Shown: positions 1 to 9,214 of the stretch, one piece after another
Layout of the letters: the number at the start of each line of letters is the position of its first letter
Position numbering within the stretch: the stretch's first letter is position 1
Origin: Pseudomonas kilonensis
GTDB lineage: Bacteria > Pseudomonadota > Gammaproteobacteria > Pseudomonadales > Pseudomonadaceae
Direction of reading: 5' to 3'
Length of the DNA stretch: 64,000 nt
Assembly: GCF_001269885.1 (NCBI RefSeq)
Contig: NZ_LHVH01000031.1
Location: 1-64,000, forward strand
Translations under genes and position numbers: made by a program
The notes under the pieces: generated by a model
Told to the model about the DNA's origin: nothing
What the model saw: only the letters and a program-made list of their open reading frames with translations
Databases searched by the model: none

Positions 1-336
1 GGTGTACGACCGGGAGAGCCAGGTCGGCTGTTAGGCCGCCTCGCGAGCAAGCTTTGCTCCCACAGATCTGACGGGTGTACGACCGGGAGAGCCAGGTCGG
101 CTACTAGGCCGCCTCGCGAGCAAGCTTTGCTCCCACAGATCTGACAGGTGTACGACCGGGAGAGCCAGGTCGGCTGTTAGGCCGCCTCGCGAGCAAGCTT
201 TGCTCCCACAGATCTGACGGGTGTACGACCGGGAGAGCCAGGTCGGCTGTTAGGCCGCCTCGCGAGCAAGCTTTGCTCCCACAGATCTGACGGGTGTACG
301 ACCGGGAGAGCCAGGTCGGCTACTAGGCCGCCTCGC
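1..336. repeat. 73-bp tandem array, four full copies plus a partial fifth
   Basis: Copies begin at 1, 74, 147, 220 and 293, each with GGTGTACGACCGGGAGAG, and the period is exactly 73 bp. The fifth stops after about 44 bp, where it runs into the long repeat. Copies differ at only a few positions (for example CTGTTAGG against CTACTAGG). Each unit holds a REP-like half-site, GCGAGCAAGCTTTGCTCCCA. The array touches the window edge, so more copies may lie upstream. One related unit occurs at 43404-43459. Confidence 0.95.
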
Positions 337-650
337 TTTTGATCTTGATCTGGGGCGCCCCGTTAACCACGCTGGCCGAACGCAGGCATTGTGGAGTGGG
401 CACCTCGGCATGGATGCCGAGGTAGCCGCGCTGGGCCATGGATGGCCCTTCGCGGCGGGCCCACGGAGCAATGCCGGAGTGAGGGCATGCCGAGCCTAGG
501 CGAGGCACCGAGTGGTGGGGCAAAAGCGCTTTGGTTACTTTCGCGCTTTTCGAAAGTGACCCGCCGTCAGGGCGGAACCCTAAGCCGCCGTTACCGCAGC
601 AACGGATATGTACCCAATCCAATCCAATCCAATCCAATCCAACCCAGAAC
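337..650. repeat. Long intergenic repeat, copy 1
   Basis: This stretch of about 310 bp recurs inverted at about 42843-43165 and again, direct and shortened, at about 43404-43692. It contains nested palindromes: 403-422 (CCTCGGCAT/ATGCCGAGG) and the GGGCCATGGATGGCCC segment just after it. Its far end has a run of AATCC pentamers (about 614-640). Frames open on both strands but none resembles a protein, so I treat it as a non-coding dispersed repeat. Confidence 0.85.
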
Positions 651-654
651 CCAG

Positions 655-2022
655 TCACCCCAACATCGGCTTCGGCACCGAAGGGTCGGCCTCCTCCTCG
701 GGGATCTTGACGAACACGCTGTACCGCGCGCCCTCCATCGCCTCGAAGGCAATGAGTTTTTCGATCAACGGCCCGCTCAGGACTTTGCCAGCGTTGAGCA
801 GCAACATGCCGTTGTCGGCATTGAGGTTGCGCGCCAGGATCATCCCGGGGGTCAACTCGCGCGTGGTGGAGACTTGCACCGTCGGGTCCGACAGGGTCAC
901 GTCTTCCAGGTATTCGGCACACGCCTTGATGAAGTCCTCGATCATGTCCGGGTCGTACAGCTTGCCGGCGTATTTGCGGATGTAGACCAGCGCTTCGTCG
1001 CTGTTCATCTGCCGCTCCAGGATCAACCCGCGCTGCAGCTCGATGAAGTCCACCGCCAGTTTCAACAACCGCGAACCGAACGGAATGGCGTCGCCCCGAA
1101 GGTGCTCGGGGAAACCGCTGCCGTCCCAACGCTCCTGGTGATGGCGGATGATCCGCGCCGCGTCCTTCATCGGGTCCAGGGTCATCAGCAGCGATTCGCT
1201 CTGCTTCGGATAGGCCCGATAGAGCTCAAGTTCCGTGTGGTGCAGCATGTCGGCGGGCGTGACCATCATGTTGTCGGTCCAGCTCAGCTTGCCGATGTTG
1301 TAGAGCGCCGCCGCCATGGTCAGGTCGCGGTCGGTGGACTCATCGAGGAAATGCAGCCGGCTGTAGACCCTGATCAACTCGATGATCTGCCGGTTGGTCT
1401 GCTTGGCCTTGGGCAGGCGCAGGTTGGCGATCAGCGAAAACACTTCAGTGCTGGTCACATAACTGCGCTTGAGCTCGTCATAAGCCAAATCGAGCATGTC
1501 GGCGGTCTGCTGCAGCTCGGAGGTGCGCGACGCCACGCGTTTTTCCAGGGTGGCGTTAAGGGTCTTGAGTTGCTGGTTCTGCTCGCGGTTCAGCGCTTCG
1601 AGGCGCTGACGCTCGCTTTCGGAATGCTGGTGGGACAGGGCCTGGCGCAAGGCCTGGACCAATTCCTCATCGTTCCAGGGCTTGCTGAGGTAACGATAGA
1701 GCTGCCCCTCGTTGATGGCCTTGGTCATCATGTCCACATCGGCATAACCGGTGAGCAGGATGCGCAAGGTCGATGGGTACAGCTTGCGGATCTCGGCCAG
1801 CAGCGTGGCGCCATCCATGTTCGGCATGCGCGCGTCGGTCATTACCAGGTCGACCGGCCGCTCCTTGAGAATTTCCAGGGCCTTGGCGCCACTGTCGGCC
1901 AGCAGGATCTCGTACGGCTGGCTGCGCAATAGCCGACGCAGGCTATTGAGGATCGACTCTTCGTCATCAACCAGCAGCACTGCCGGTTTCTTTACCGGAA
2001 CGTCCGGCGATTGATCTTCCAT
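655..2022 (-). CDS. Response regulator with degenerate HD-GYP-type output domain
   Basis: A 455-residue cytoplasmic protein. Residues 1-130 are a receiver domain with the acidic pair D19-D20, phospho-acceptor D63 in MTDARMPNMDG, T91 and K114. A coiled coil follows at about 133-175, then an HD-GYP-like domain. The catalytic His-Asp dyad, normally LHDIGK, reads LYNIGK (Y241-N242), while HHQERWDGSGFP (294-305) keeps most of the second signature. Metal-dependent c-di-GMP hydrolysis is therefore unlikely; a binding or protein-interaction role is my inference. The start is supported by AGGAGG just upstream. It is divergent from the GGDEF/EAL operon across about 230 bp, suggesting shared control. 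The gene ends beside the AATCC repeat. Confidence 0.85.
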   Translation of the reverse strand: MEDQSPDVPVKKPAVLLVDDEESILNSLRRLLRSQPYEILLADSGAKALEILKERPVDLVMTDARMPNMDGATLLAEIRKLYPSTLRILLTGYADVDMMTKAINEGQLYRYLSKPWNDEELVQALRQALSHQHSESERQRLEALNREQNQQLKTLNATLEKRVASRTSELQQTADMLDLAYDELKRSYVTSTEVFSLIANLRLPKAKQTNRQIIELIRVYSRLHFLDESTDRDLTMAAALYNIGKLSWTDNMMVTPADMLHHTELELYRAYPKQSESLLMTLDPMKDAARIIRHHQERWDGSGFPEHLRGDAIPFGSRLLKLAVDFIELQRGLILERQMNSDEALVYIRKYAGKLYDPDMIEDFIKACAEYLEDVTLSDPTVQVSTTRELTPGMILARNLNADNGMLLLNAGKVLSGPLIEKLIAFEAMEGARYSVFVKIPEEEADPSVPKPMLG

Positions 2023-2250
2023 TTGAAACCCCCCTCCTAGTCACGACAACCGTTCTACCTTACCCCCGAAATACAGGCTAGTAGATTGCGAACATTTAGA
2101 CACATTTGCCATCACTGGCCGAGCGTATCCCGATCAGACGACTATGCTCTACCCCATGAAGGGCCAAGTACAGGCCGAATACTCATGCCAGCGAAAGGGA
2201 TATCAGATGTTTCCAGGGTTCTATAGTCAGCATCAGAACGGTGCACGGCC

Positions 2251-4542
2251 ATGAGCCTGCCATTGGATAAAACCAATCGGCGGATCCTGATCGTCGACGA
2301 CACGCCAACCATCCATGAGGATTTTCGCAAGATCCTCAGCCCCCAGGCGAGCGCCAATGACAGCCTGAGCAGCGCCGAAGAAGCCCTGTTCGGCTCGCCT
2401 GTGGCGGTCTCCGGCACGAGTTTCGTGCTCGATTCGGCGTTCCAGGGCATGGAAGCCTTGAACAAGGTCGAAACGGCACTGGCCCAGGGGCAACCCTTCG
2501 CCATGGCGTTCATCGACATGCGCATGCCACCGGGCTGGGACGGCCTGGAAACCATCGAACGGCTTTGGCGCGCCGACCCCAAGCTGCAAGTGGCCCTGTG
2601 CACCGCTTATTCGGACTATTCCTGGGAAGACATCGCCGATCGTCTTGAACTGGGCGACCGCCTGCTCATCCTGAAAAAACCTTTCGATGCCATCGAAATC
2701 CGCCAGATGGCCAGCACCTTGACCGTCAAATGGCAGATGACCGAGGAGGCGGCGCTGAAAATGGACATGCTCGAGCGCGCGGTCGAGGAACGCACCCGGG
2801 AACTGGCCGACGCCAACATCATCGTGCAGAACAGCCCGACCATCCTCTATCGCCTGCGGGGCGAGCCGCCGTTCCCATTGATGTACATCTCCCACAACAT
2901 CACCAAATTCGGCCATTCCGCGGCGCAACTGACCAACGCGCCGGACTGGGCGCAAACCCTGATCCACGCCGATGACCAGGACAAAGTCCATGAGGCCATG
3001 GTCCGCGTCCTGGACCGTGATTCCGCAGGGGCCTCCATCGAGTTCCGCATGCGTACCGGCGACGACACGTTCCGCTGGGTGGAGAACCGCTACATCCCGG
3101 TGCGCAATGAGCATGGCCTGTTGCTGGAGATAGAAGGCATCATCCTCGACATCACGGAACGCAAGCTGGCCGAAGAAAAAATCTCCCTGCTGGCCCGCAC
3201 CGACGGCCTGACCGGGCTGGCCAACCGCGCCACCATGATCGAGCGCCTGCACCAGGCCTTCGCCGCCGCTCGTCGCGGGGCCGCGCCGTTTGCGATGTTC
3301 TATCTGGACCTGGACCACTTCAAACGGATCAACGACACCTTGGGTCATCCCATCGGCGACCTGCTGTTGCAGGAGGTCGCCGCTCGCATCAAGGCCTGCA
3401 CCCGGGAAAACGACGTGGTGGCGCGCCTGGGCGGCGACGAGTTCGCCCTGCTGCAATTGGACGTCCATGAAGCGACCCATTGCGCCGCGCTGGCGGGCAA
3501 GATCCGTGATGCGCTGGTGGCGCCGTACTCCCTGGACGGCAACGACGTGCGGATCTCGGTGAGCATCGGCATCGCCCTGTACACCCCGCAGAGCCTGAGT
3601 GCCGATAGCCTGATGGCGCAGTCCGACATGGCCCTGTACCGCTCCAAGGAAAAGGGCCGCAACCAGTACCATTTCCACAATGAAGAAATTAACCAGGAAG
3701 TCACCGACCGGGTCGCCCTCGCCAACGACCTGCGCCAGGCCATCGAGAACAACGAACTGCACCTGCACTACCTGCCGGAAGTCGACCTTGGCACCGGCAA
3801 GATCCTCGGCATGGGCGTGCAAGTGCGCTGGAACCACCCTCAACGTGGCTGGCTGGAACCAGCGGCCTTCATGCCCGCCGCCGAGAAAACCGGGATCATC
3901 ATTGGCCTGGGGCATTGGGTACTGGACCAGGCTTGCCAACAAATGCGCCAATGGCGTGACCAGGGCATGGCGCCCCCGGTGATCGCCATCGACCTGTCCC
4001 TGACCCAGCTCAAGACCGGCCCGGAACTGATCTACGATGTGCTGCGCACCACCGCGCGCTGGGAACTGGCGCCCTGGGACCTGCGCTTCGACGTCACCGA
4101 AGCCACCCTGGCCCAGACCAAGTGGACCCACAACGACGTGCTGCCGCGCCTCTGCGAATTGGGCGTGCAGATCGCCATCGATGACTTCGGCACCGAGTAC
4201 TCCTCGTTCGATTACCTCAAGACCTACCGGGTCAATCACCTCAAGCTCGCCCAGCGTTTCCTCGACAGCGCCAACGCCGACCCCGAAAACGCCACGACGT
4301 TGCGGGCGATCATCAACTTCGCCCGGGACGTGGGCATCGGGATCATTGCCGAGGGTGTCGAGACCCAGGAGCAACGCACCACGCTGATGTCCAGCGGCGG
4401 GGACATGCAGGCCCAAGGGCACTACTTCAGCACCGTGGTCGACAGCGGCCAGGCCGCCGAGTTGCTCAAGGCCGGCACCATCGTCCCGGCGACAGACCAC
4501 TGGACCCGCCCAGCGAGCCAGCTATCGGAGAGCAATCCATGA
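2251..4542 (+). CDS. REC-PAS-GGDEF-EAL response regulator, probable diguanylate cyclase
   Basis: A 763-residue protein. The receiver (about 10-155) has phospho-acceptor D89 in FIDMRMPPGWDG and K142-K143 in LKKPF. A coiled linker leads to a PAS fold (about 190-305), then GGDEF and EAL domains. The active site is intact: GGDEF at 394-398, with an RxxD inhibitory site (R385-D388) five residues before it. The EAL domain is damaged: the signature reads GVQ at 522-524 instead of EAL, and the later DDFGTGYSS and KID motifs read DDFGTEYSS and KLA. I infer cyclase activity without phosphodiesterase activity. The receiver has an unusual insertion shared with the genes at 4539 and 9211. The stop overlaps the next start (ATGA). 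Confidence 0.88.
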   Translation: MSLPLDKTNRRILIVDDTPTIHEDFRKILSPQASANDSLSSAEEALFGSPVAVSGTSFVLDSAFQGMEALNKVETALAQGQPFAMAFIDMRMPPGWDGLETIERLWRADPKLQVALCTAYSDYSWEDIADRLELGDRLLILKKPFDAIEIRQMASTLTVKWQMTEEAALKMDMLERAVEERTRELADANIIVQNSPTILYRLRGEPPFPLMYISHNITKFGHSAAQLTNAPDWAQTLIHADDQDKVHEAMVRVLDRDSAGASIEFRMRTGDDTFRWVENRYIPVRNEHGLLLEIEGIILDITERKLAEEKISLLARTDGLTGLANRATMIERLHQAFAAARRGAAPFAMFYLDLDHFKRINDTLGHPIGDLLLQEVAARIKACTRENDVVARLGGDEFALLQLDVHEATHCAALAGKIRDALVAPYSLDGNDVRISVSIGIALYTPQSLSADSLMAQSDMALYRSKEKGRNQYHFHNEEINQEVTDRVALANDLRQAIENNELHLHYLPEVDLGTGKILGMGVQVRWNHPQRGWLEPAAFMPAAEKTGIIIGLGHWVLDQACQQMRQWRDQGMAPPVIAIDLSLTQLKTGPELIYDVLRTTARWELAPWDLRFDVTEATLAQTKWTHNDVLPRLCELGVQIAIDDFGTEYSSFDYLKTYRVNHLKLAQRFLDSANADPENATTLRAIINFARDVGIGIIAEGVETQEQRTTLMSSGGDMQAQGHYFSTVVDSGQAAELLKAGTIVPATDHWTRPASQLSESNP

Positions 4543-6413
4543 ATCCAATGGCGGTACCTGCCAACCGGCGAATCCTGGTGGTGGACGACACGCCGGCGAT
4601 CCACCAGGACTTTCGCAAGATTCTCAGCCCCAGCGCCGGCAGTGATGACTCGCTGGACGACACCGAGAGCCTGCTGTTCGGCACCCCGCAGGTCAATCGG
4701 CTGCAATTCCAGATCGACTCGGCCTACCAGGGAGAGGAGGCGCTGGAACTGGTCAAGCGCGCCCAGGCCGAAGGCCAGCCCTATGCGCTGGTGTTCGCCG
4801 ACATGCGCATGCCACCGGGCTGGGACGGCCTGCAAACCATCGAGGCGCTGTGGGAGGCCGACCCGCGCCTGCAAATCGCCCTGTGCACGGCGTTCTCGGA
4901 CTACTCCTGGGAAACCATGTCCGAACGGATCGAGTTCGACGATCAGTTGCTGATCCTCAAGAAACCCTTCGACACCCTGGAAATCCGCCAGATGGCCAGC
5001 GCCATGACCTGGAAATGGCAGCTGGCCCAGGATGCGGCGAGGAAAATGCGCAGCCTGGAACGCACGATCGAAGAGCGCGTCCAGGAATTGCTCAAGGTGT
5101 CCCACCTGCTGCAATACGACGTGCTCACCGAGTTGCCCAACAGCATGTTGCTCGGCGATCGGCTGACCCAGGCCATGGCCCAGTGCCGTCGGCATGACCG
5201 GCAACTGGCGGTGATGTTCATCGGCCTGGACCGCTTCAAGCGCATCAATAACGCGCTGGGCCATCCGGTGGGCGATGAAATGCTCAAGCGCGTGGCCCGG
5301 GCACTGGCGACCGTGGTGCGCGAATCCGATTCGGTGTTTCGCTACGGTTCCGATGAATTCGTGGTGGTGCTGGGGGACGTCATCGACCCGCAGCAGACCA
5401 AAGGCGTGGCCGACAAACTGCTGGCGGCCATCAGTTCCCCACAGCCCATCGACGGCCATGACCTGAGCGTCACCGCGAGCCTGGGCATCAGCGTGTACCC
5501 GAACGACGGCTTCGACGCCGTGGCGCTGATCAAGAAAGCCGAGACGGCGATGCGCAACGTCAAGGAAACCGGCCCCAACGACTACCGGTTTTTCACCGAA
5601 GACATGAACCGCCGGGCGCGGCAGCAGCAGACCATCGAATCCGGCCTGCGCCTGGGCCTGCTACGCAAGGAGTTCGTGCTGCATTACCAACCCAAGCTCG
5701 ACCTCAAGAGCGGCAAGGTGGTCGGTGTCGAGGCGCTGGTGCGTTGGGACAGGCCGGATCATGGCCTGGTCTATCCCTCGGATTTCATTCCGGTCGCCGA
5801 GGACAGCGGCCTGATCGTCCCGCTGAGCCAATGGGTGCTTCAGGAGGCCTGCCAGCAGGCCTGCCGCTGGCAAGCCCAGGGCATGCGCCCGCTGTACCTG
5901 TCGGTGAACGTCTCGGCCATCGATTTCCGCCAGCGCGGCTTCGTCGAAGGCATTGCCCGCACCCTCAAGGAAACCGGCCTGGACCCGACACAGTTAGAAC
6001 TGGAGATCACCGAAAGCGTCCTGATGCAGAACGTCGATACCACGGTCGCCGTCCTCAAGGCCATCAAGCAACTGGGGATACGCCTGGCCATCGACGACTT
6101 CGGCACCGGCTATTCAAGCCTGAGCTATCTGCAGAAATTTCCGGTGGATGTGTTGAAGATCGACCAGTCGTTCGTCGGTGACCTGAGCATCGACAGCAAC
6201 GACGCCAAGCTGGTGAGCACCATCATCAGCCTGGGCAAGAGCCTGAACCTGCACATCATTGCCGAAGGAGTGGAAACCCTCGAGCAGTTGGAATTTCTCA
6301 AGAAACACCACTGCGAGGAGGTCCAGGGTTATTACTTCAGCAAGGCCGTGGAACCGCAGGCCTTCGTCGACTGGATGACCGAGTGGGAAAAACGCCAGAA
6401 CCCGTTTTCGTGA
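4539..6413 (+). CDS. REC-GGDEF-EAL response regulator, probable c-di-GMP phosphodiesterase
   Basis: A 624-residue protein. Its receiver closely matches that of the gene before it (phospho-acceptor D88 in FADMRMPPGWDG, KKPF at 141-144), but it lacks the PAS domain. The cyclase signature is altered to GSDEF (270-274), while the RxxD site (RESD) is kept. The EAL domain is complete: EALVRW at 398-403, DDFGTGYSSLSYL, VLKIDQSFV and IAEGVETLEQ. It is therefore the mirror image of its neighbour: likely an active phosphodiesterase with a weakened cyclase domain. ATGA overlap with the upstream gene implies coupled translation. The receiver suggests that both proteins answer to the same kinase. Confidence 0.88.
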   Translation: MNPMAVPANRRILVVDDTPAIHQDFRKILSPSAGSDDSLDDTESLLFGTPQVNRLQFQIDSAYQGEEALELVKRAQAEGQPYALVFADMRMPPGWDGLQTIEALWEADPRLQIALCTAFSDYSWETMSERIEFDDQLLILKKPFDTLEIRQMASAMTWKWQLAQDAARKMRSLERTIEERVQELLKVSHLLQYDVLTELPNSMLLGDRLTQAMAQCRRHDRQLAVMFIGLDRFKRINNALGHPVGDEMLKRVARALATVVRESDSVFRYGSDEFVVVLGDVIDPQQTKGVADKLLAAISSPQPIDGHDLSVTASLGISVYPNDGFDAVALIKKAETAMRNVKETGPNDYRFFTEDMNRRARQQQTIESGLRLGLLRKEFVLHYQPKLDLKSGKVVGVEALVRWDRPDHGLVYPSDFIPVAEDSGLIVPLSQWVLQEACQQACRWQAQGMRPLYLSVNVSAIDFRQRGFVEGIARTLKETGLDPTQLELEITESVLMQNVDTTVAVLKAIKQLGIRLAIDDFGTGYSSLSYLQKFPVDVLKIDQSFVGDLSIDSNDAKLVSTIISLGKSLNLHIIAEGVETLEQLEFLKKHHCEEVQGYYFSKAVEPQAFVDWMTEWEKRQNPFS

Positions 6414-6455
6414 ACACCTGAGTGTCATCAACCAAAGTTTCAAGGAAAACATCCC

Positions 6456-7415
6456 ATGGCGTCACATGGACTGATTCTGGCTCTCGGCCTGCTCGTGGGA
6501 GCAAGCGTGACCGCTCACGCCGAACCACTGGACGAACCCCTCAAACCCCTGCCCCCGATTCCGACCCTGGACCCCAAGCGCGTCCAACTGGGGCTGCGGC
6601 TGTTCAATGACCCTCGCCTGTCGGTCAACAACACCCTGTCCTGCGCCAGTTGCCATCGCCTGGACAAGGGCGGCGCCGACGATAAGCCGTTTTCCTTAGG
6701 CTTCGACGGCAAGCCGGTGGAGGTCAACACCCCTACCGTGTTCAATGCCAGCCTGAACTTCCACCAGTTCTGGGATGGCCGCGTCGACACGCTGGAAGAG
6801 CAGGTCCATGCGGTTGTGACCAGCCCGGTGGAAATGGGCAGCACCTGGGAATCGGTGGTCAAGCGCATCGCCGATGACCCCGGCTATGCCAAGGACTTCA
6901 AGGACGCTTACCCCGACGGCGTGACCAAGCCCAATATCCAGGGCGCACTGGCCGACTACGAACGCACCTTGCAGACGCCCAATTCGCGCTTCGACCAGTA
7001 CCTGCTGGGCAATACCGACGCCCTCACACCCCGGGAAAAGTTCGGTTACCAGCGCTTCAAGGAATACGGCTGCATCGCTTGCCACCAGGGCGTGAACATG
7101 GGCGGCAACATGTTCCAGAAATTCGGCGTCTTGGGTGACTACTTCGAGGACCGGGGCAACCCCACCCGAGCCGACGAAGGGCGTTTCAACATCACCGGCG
7201 ATGAAGCCGACCGCCAGGTTTTCAAGGTGCCCAGCCTGCGCAACGTCGCCGTCACCGCCCCGTATTTCCATGACAGCTCCGCACCGAACCTGGAACGCGC
7301 GGTGGAGGTGATGTTCAAGTACCAGTTGGGCCGCGAGCCCCTGAAGAACGATACCCAGCTGATCGTCGAATTCCTCAAGACCCTGACCGGTGAGTGGGAG
7401 GGCAAGCCCCTATGA
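6456..7415 (+). CDS. Di-haem cytochrome c peroxidase (CcpA/MauG family)
   Basis: A 319-residue protein with a signal peptide cleaved near AHA-EP (residue 22) and two haem c sites, CASCH (63-67) and CIACH (206-210). This is the arrangement of bacterial di-haem peroxidases, which reduce H2O2 in the periplasm with electrons from a c-type cytochrome or cupredoxin. AAGGAAA precedes the ATG. It lies 42 bp after the phosphodiesterase gene, and its stop overlaps the next gene (ATGA), so it appears to be a genuine member of the signalling operon. That is an unusual setting for a peroxidase. A MauG-like modification enzyme cannot be excluded. Confidence 0.88.
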   Translation: MASHGLILALGLLVGASVTAHAEPLDEPLKPLPPIPTLDPKRVQLGLRLFNDPRLSVNNTLSCASCHRLDKGGADDKPFSLGFDGKPVEVNTPTVFNASLNFHQFWDGRVDTLEEQVHAVVTSPVEMGSTWESVVKRIADDPGYAKDFKDAYPDGVTKPNIQGALADYERTLQTPNSRFDQYLLGNTDALTPREKFGYQRFKEYGCIACHQGVNMGGNMFQKFGVLGDYFEDRGNPTRADEGRFNITGDEADRQVFKVPSLRNVAVTAPYFHDSSAPNLERAVEVMFKYQLGREPLKNDTQLIVEFLKTLTGEWEGKPL

Positions 7416-9214
7416 CAGTCCTCCGTCGCCTCGGCCTGACCTTCATCGGCGTCTTGCTGGCGGGCATCCTGTTGTTCATGTACATCAATTCAGGCGCCCA
7501 GCAGGCCGCCTCGTACATCGAGTCCCGGGACCTGATCCGCCTGCTCAAGCAACAGGACGCCATCTGGGACAACGAAGTCCTCAAGTCACGCATCGCCCTG
7601 ACCCACAACTATGACCCGCTGGTCTCCCCCCTGCACGAGATGGCACGCCTGTGGCAGCGTCTGGACGCCATTGAATCGGAACCGGGGCGCCACGGGCCGT
7701 CACTCTGGGAAGCTCAGCGCGACGAATACCTCAAGCTGGTCAAGGAAAAGACCCGCCTGGTGGAACAATTCAAATCCCATAACGCGGTGCTGCGCAATTC
7801 CCTGGCCTTCCTGCCCACCGGCGAGGACGACATCCAGGGCCAGTTCGCCCGGCTGCCCGACACGTACAGGCTGGAGTTGCAGAACGTTGCCATCGACACC
7901 TACGACCTGCTCCTCAGCAGCATGGAGTTCGCCCAGCTCAGTTCCCCTGATATAGCGGCCGAGGTCCTGCTGGGGTTGAACCAGCTGGAGGTCAACAAGG
8001 AGCGCCTGCCTGAGGGGCTGCTCAACTCTGTCGAAGTCCTGCGCAGGCACATCGGGGTGATCCTGCGCGAACAGCCAAGGGTCAATGAATTGTTACTGGG
8101 AATCGAAGCGATCCCCGTGGCCGATCGCCTGGACACCATCACCCAACTGCTCGAGAAAGACCAGGCAAAAGCCGCCGCCCAGTACGAGCGCAACCACGTT
8201 TACCTGCTGGTGTTCGCCACGCTGCTGGTGCTGATCCTGATCTGGCTGGCGATCCGGCTGGTACGCAGCTTCGCCGAGATCAAAAGGGTCAACAACGCCC
8301 TGCAAACCGCCAACGATGAACTGGAACAGCGGGTTGAAGAACGGACCCGCCAGCTCAAGGACACCCAGAGCGAATTGATGGACACTGCCCGTCAGGCCGG
8401 CATGGCGGAAATCGCGACCAACGTGCTGCACAACGTCGGCAACGTCCTCAACAGCGTGAACATCTCCGCCGACCTGGTCAGCCGCAAAATACGCAGCAGC
8501 AAGGCCCAGGGGCTGGGCAAGGCCATGCAACTGATCAACGAACACGCCGATGACCTCGGGCACTTTTTCACCGAAGACGCGAAAGGCAAACTGTTGCCTG
8601 GCTACCTCAACCAACTGGTCGAAGCCATCGCCGTTGAGCAGCAGGGTCTTACCGACGAGCTGGCCCAGCTGAGCAAAAGCGTGGACCACATCAAGGATAT
8701 TGTCTCCACCCAGCAATCCTATGCCGGGGCCAACAGCCTGCTGGAACCGTTGGTGGTCAGTGAACTGCTCGAAGACGCCCTGCGCATGAACTCGGGCGCC
8801 CTGACCCGCCATCATGTTACGGTGATCAAGGAATACGGCGAGGTGCCGCGGATCATGGGCGACAAGCACCGCTTGCTGTTGATTCTGATCAACCTGATCA
8901 GCAATGCCAAATACGCCATGGCGGGGGTTTCCAATCATGCGCGGAACATGACCCTGAAGGCCGCCGTCATCGATGGCGAAACCCTGCAAATCAGCGTCAA
9001 GGACGAAGGCGAAGGGATCGCGGAGGAAAACATGACGCGCATCTTCGCCCACGGCTTTACCACGCGTAAGGACGGCCACGGCTTTGGCCTGCACAGCTGC
9101 GCATTGGCGGCCATTGAAATGAACGGCCACCTCACCGCCCACAGTGAGGGGCCAGGAAAAGGGGCGACCTTCGAATTGCAGGTGCCCCTGAAACTTGCAG
9201 AAGGTGAGCCATGA
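7412..9214 (+). CDS. Membrane sensor histidine kinase with large all-helical periplasmic domain
   Basis: I chose the ATG that overlaps the previous stop (ATGA) over an upstream GTG, giving 600 residues. A membrane segment (about 5-24) is followed by about 240 residues of helical sensor region, beginning with a motif around LTHNYDPL that recalls DAHL-type ligand-binding domains. A second membrane segment lies at about 263-281, then a coiled coil. The kinase core has the likely phospho-acceptor H340 in VLHNVGNVLNSV, which is not the classic HExxNPL form. The ATPase domain has NLISNAKYAM, DEGEGIAEE and a GHGFGLH glycine box. It has no receiver of its own, so the receivers encoded around it are the obvious partners. 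Confidence 0.85.
   Translation: MTVLRRLGLTFIGVLLAGILLFMYINSGAQQAASYIESRDLIRLLKQQDAIWDNEVLKSRIALTHNYDPLVSPLHEMARLWQRLDAIESEPGRHGPSLWEAQRDEYLKLVKEKTRLVEQFKSHNAVLRNSLAFLPTGEDDIQGQFARLPDTYRLELQNVAIDTYDLLLSSMEFAQLSSPDIAAEVLLGLNQLEVNKERLPEGLLNSVEVLRRHIGVILREQPRVNELLLGIEAIPVADRLDTITQLLEKDQAKAAAQYERNHVYLLVFATLLVLILIWLAIRLVRSFAEIKRVNNALQTANDELEQRVEERTRQLKDTQSELMDTARQAGMAEIATNVLHNVGNVLNSVNISADLVSRKIRSSKAQGLGKAMQLINEHADDLGHFFTEDAKGKLLPGYLNQLVEAIAVEQQGLTDELAQLSKSVDHIKDIVSTQQSYAGANSLLEPLVVSELLEDALRMNSGALTRHHVTVIKEYGEVPRIMGDKHRLLLILINLISNAKYAMAGVSNHARNMTLKAAVIDGETLQISVKDEGEGIAEENMTRIFAHGFTTRKDGHGFGLHSCALAAIEMNGHLTAHSEGPGKGATFELQVPLKLAEGEP

Noticed and set aside
250..471. Frames inside the 73-bp array and long repeat (also at 43002-43241)
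   Set aside because: They recur only because the DNA repeats, and the translations are Pro/Arg/Ser-rich with no conservation pattern.
391..1932. Long open frame antisense to the receiver/HD-GYP-like gene
   Set aside because: It has low-complexity His/Gln/Val-rich composition typical of the reverse strand of a GC-rich gene, and it begins inside a repeat. The opposite strand has clear domains.
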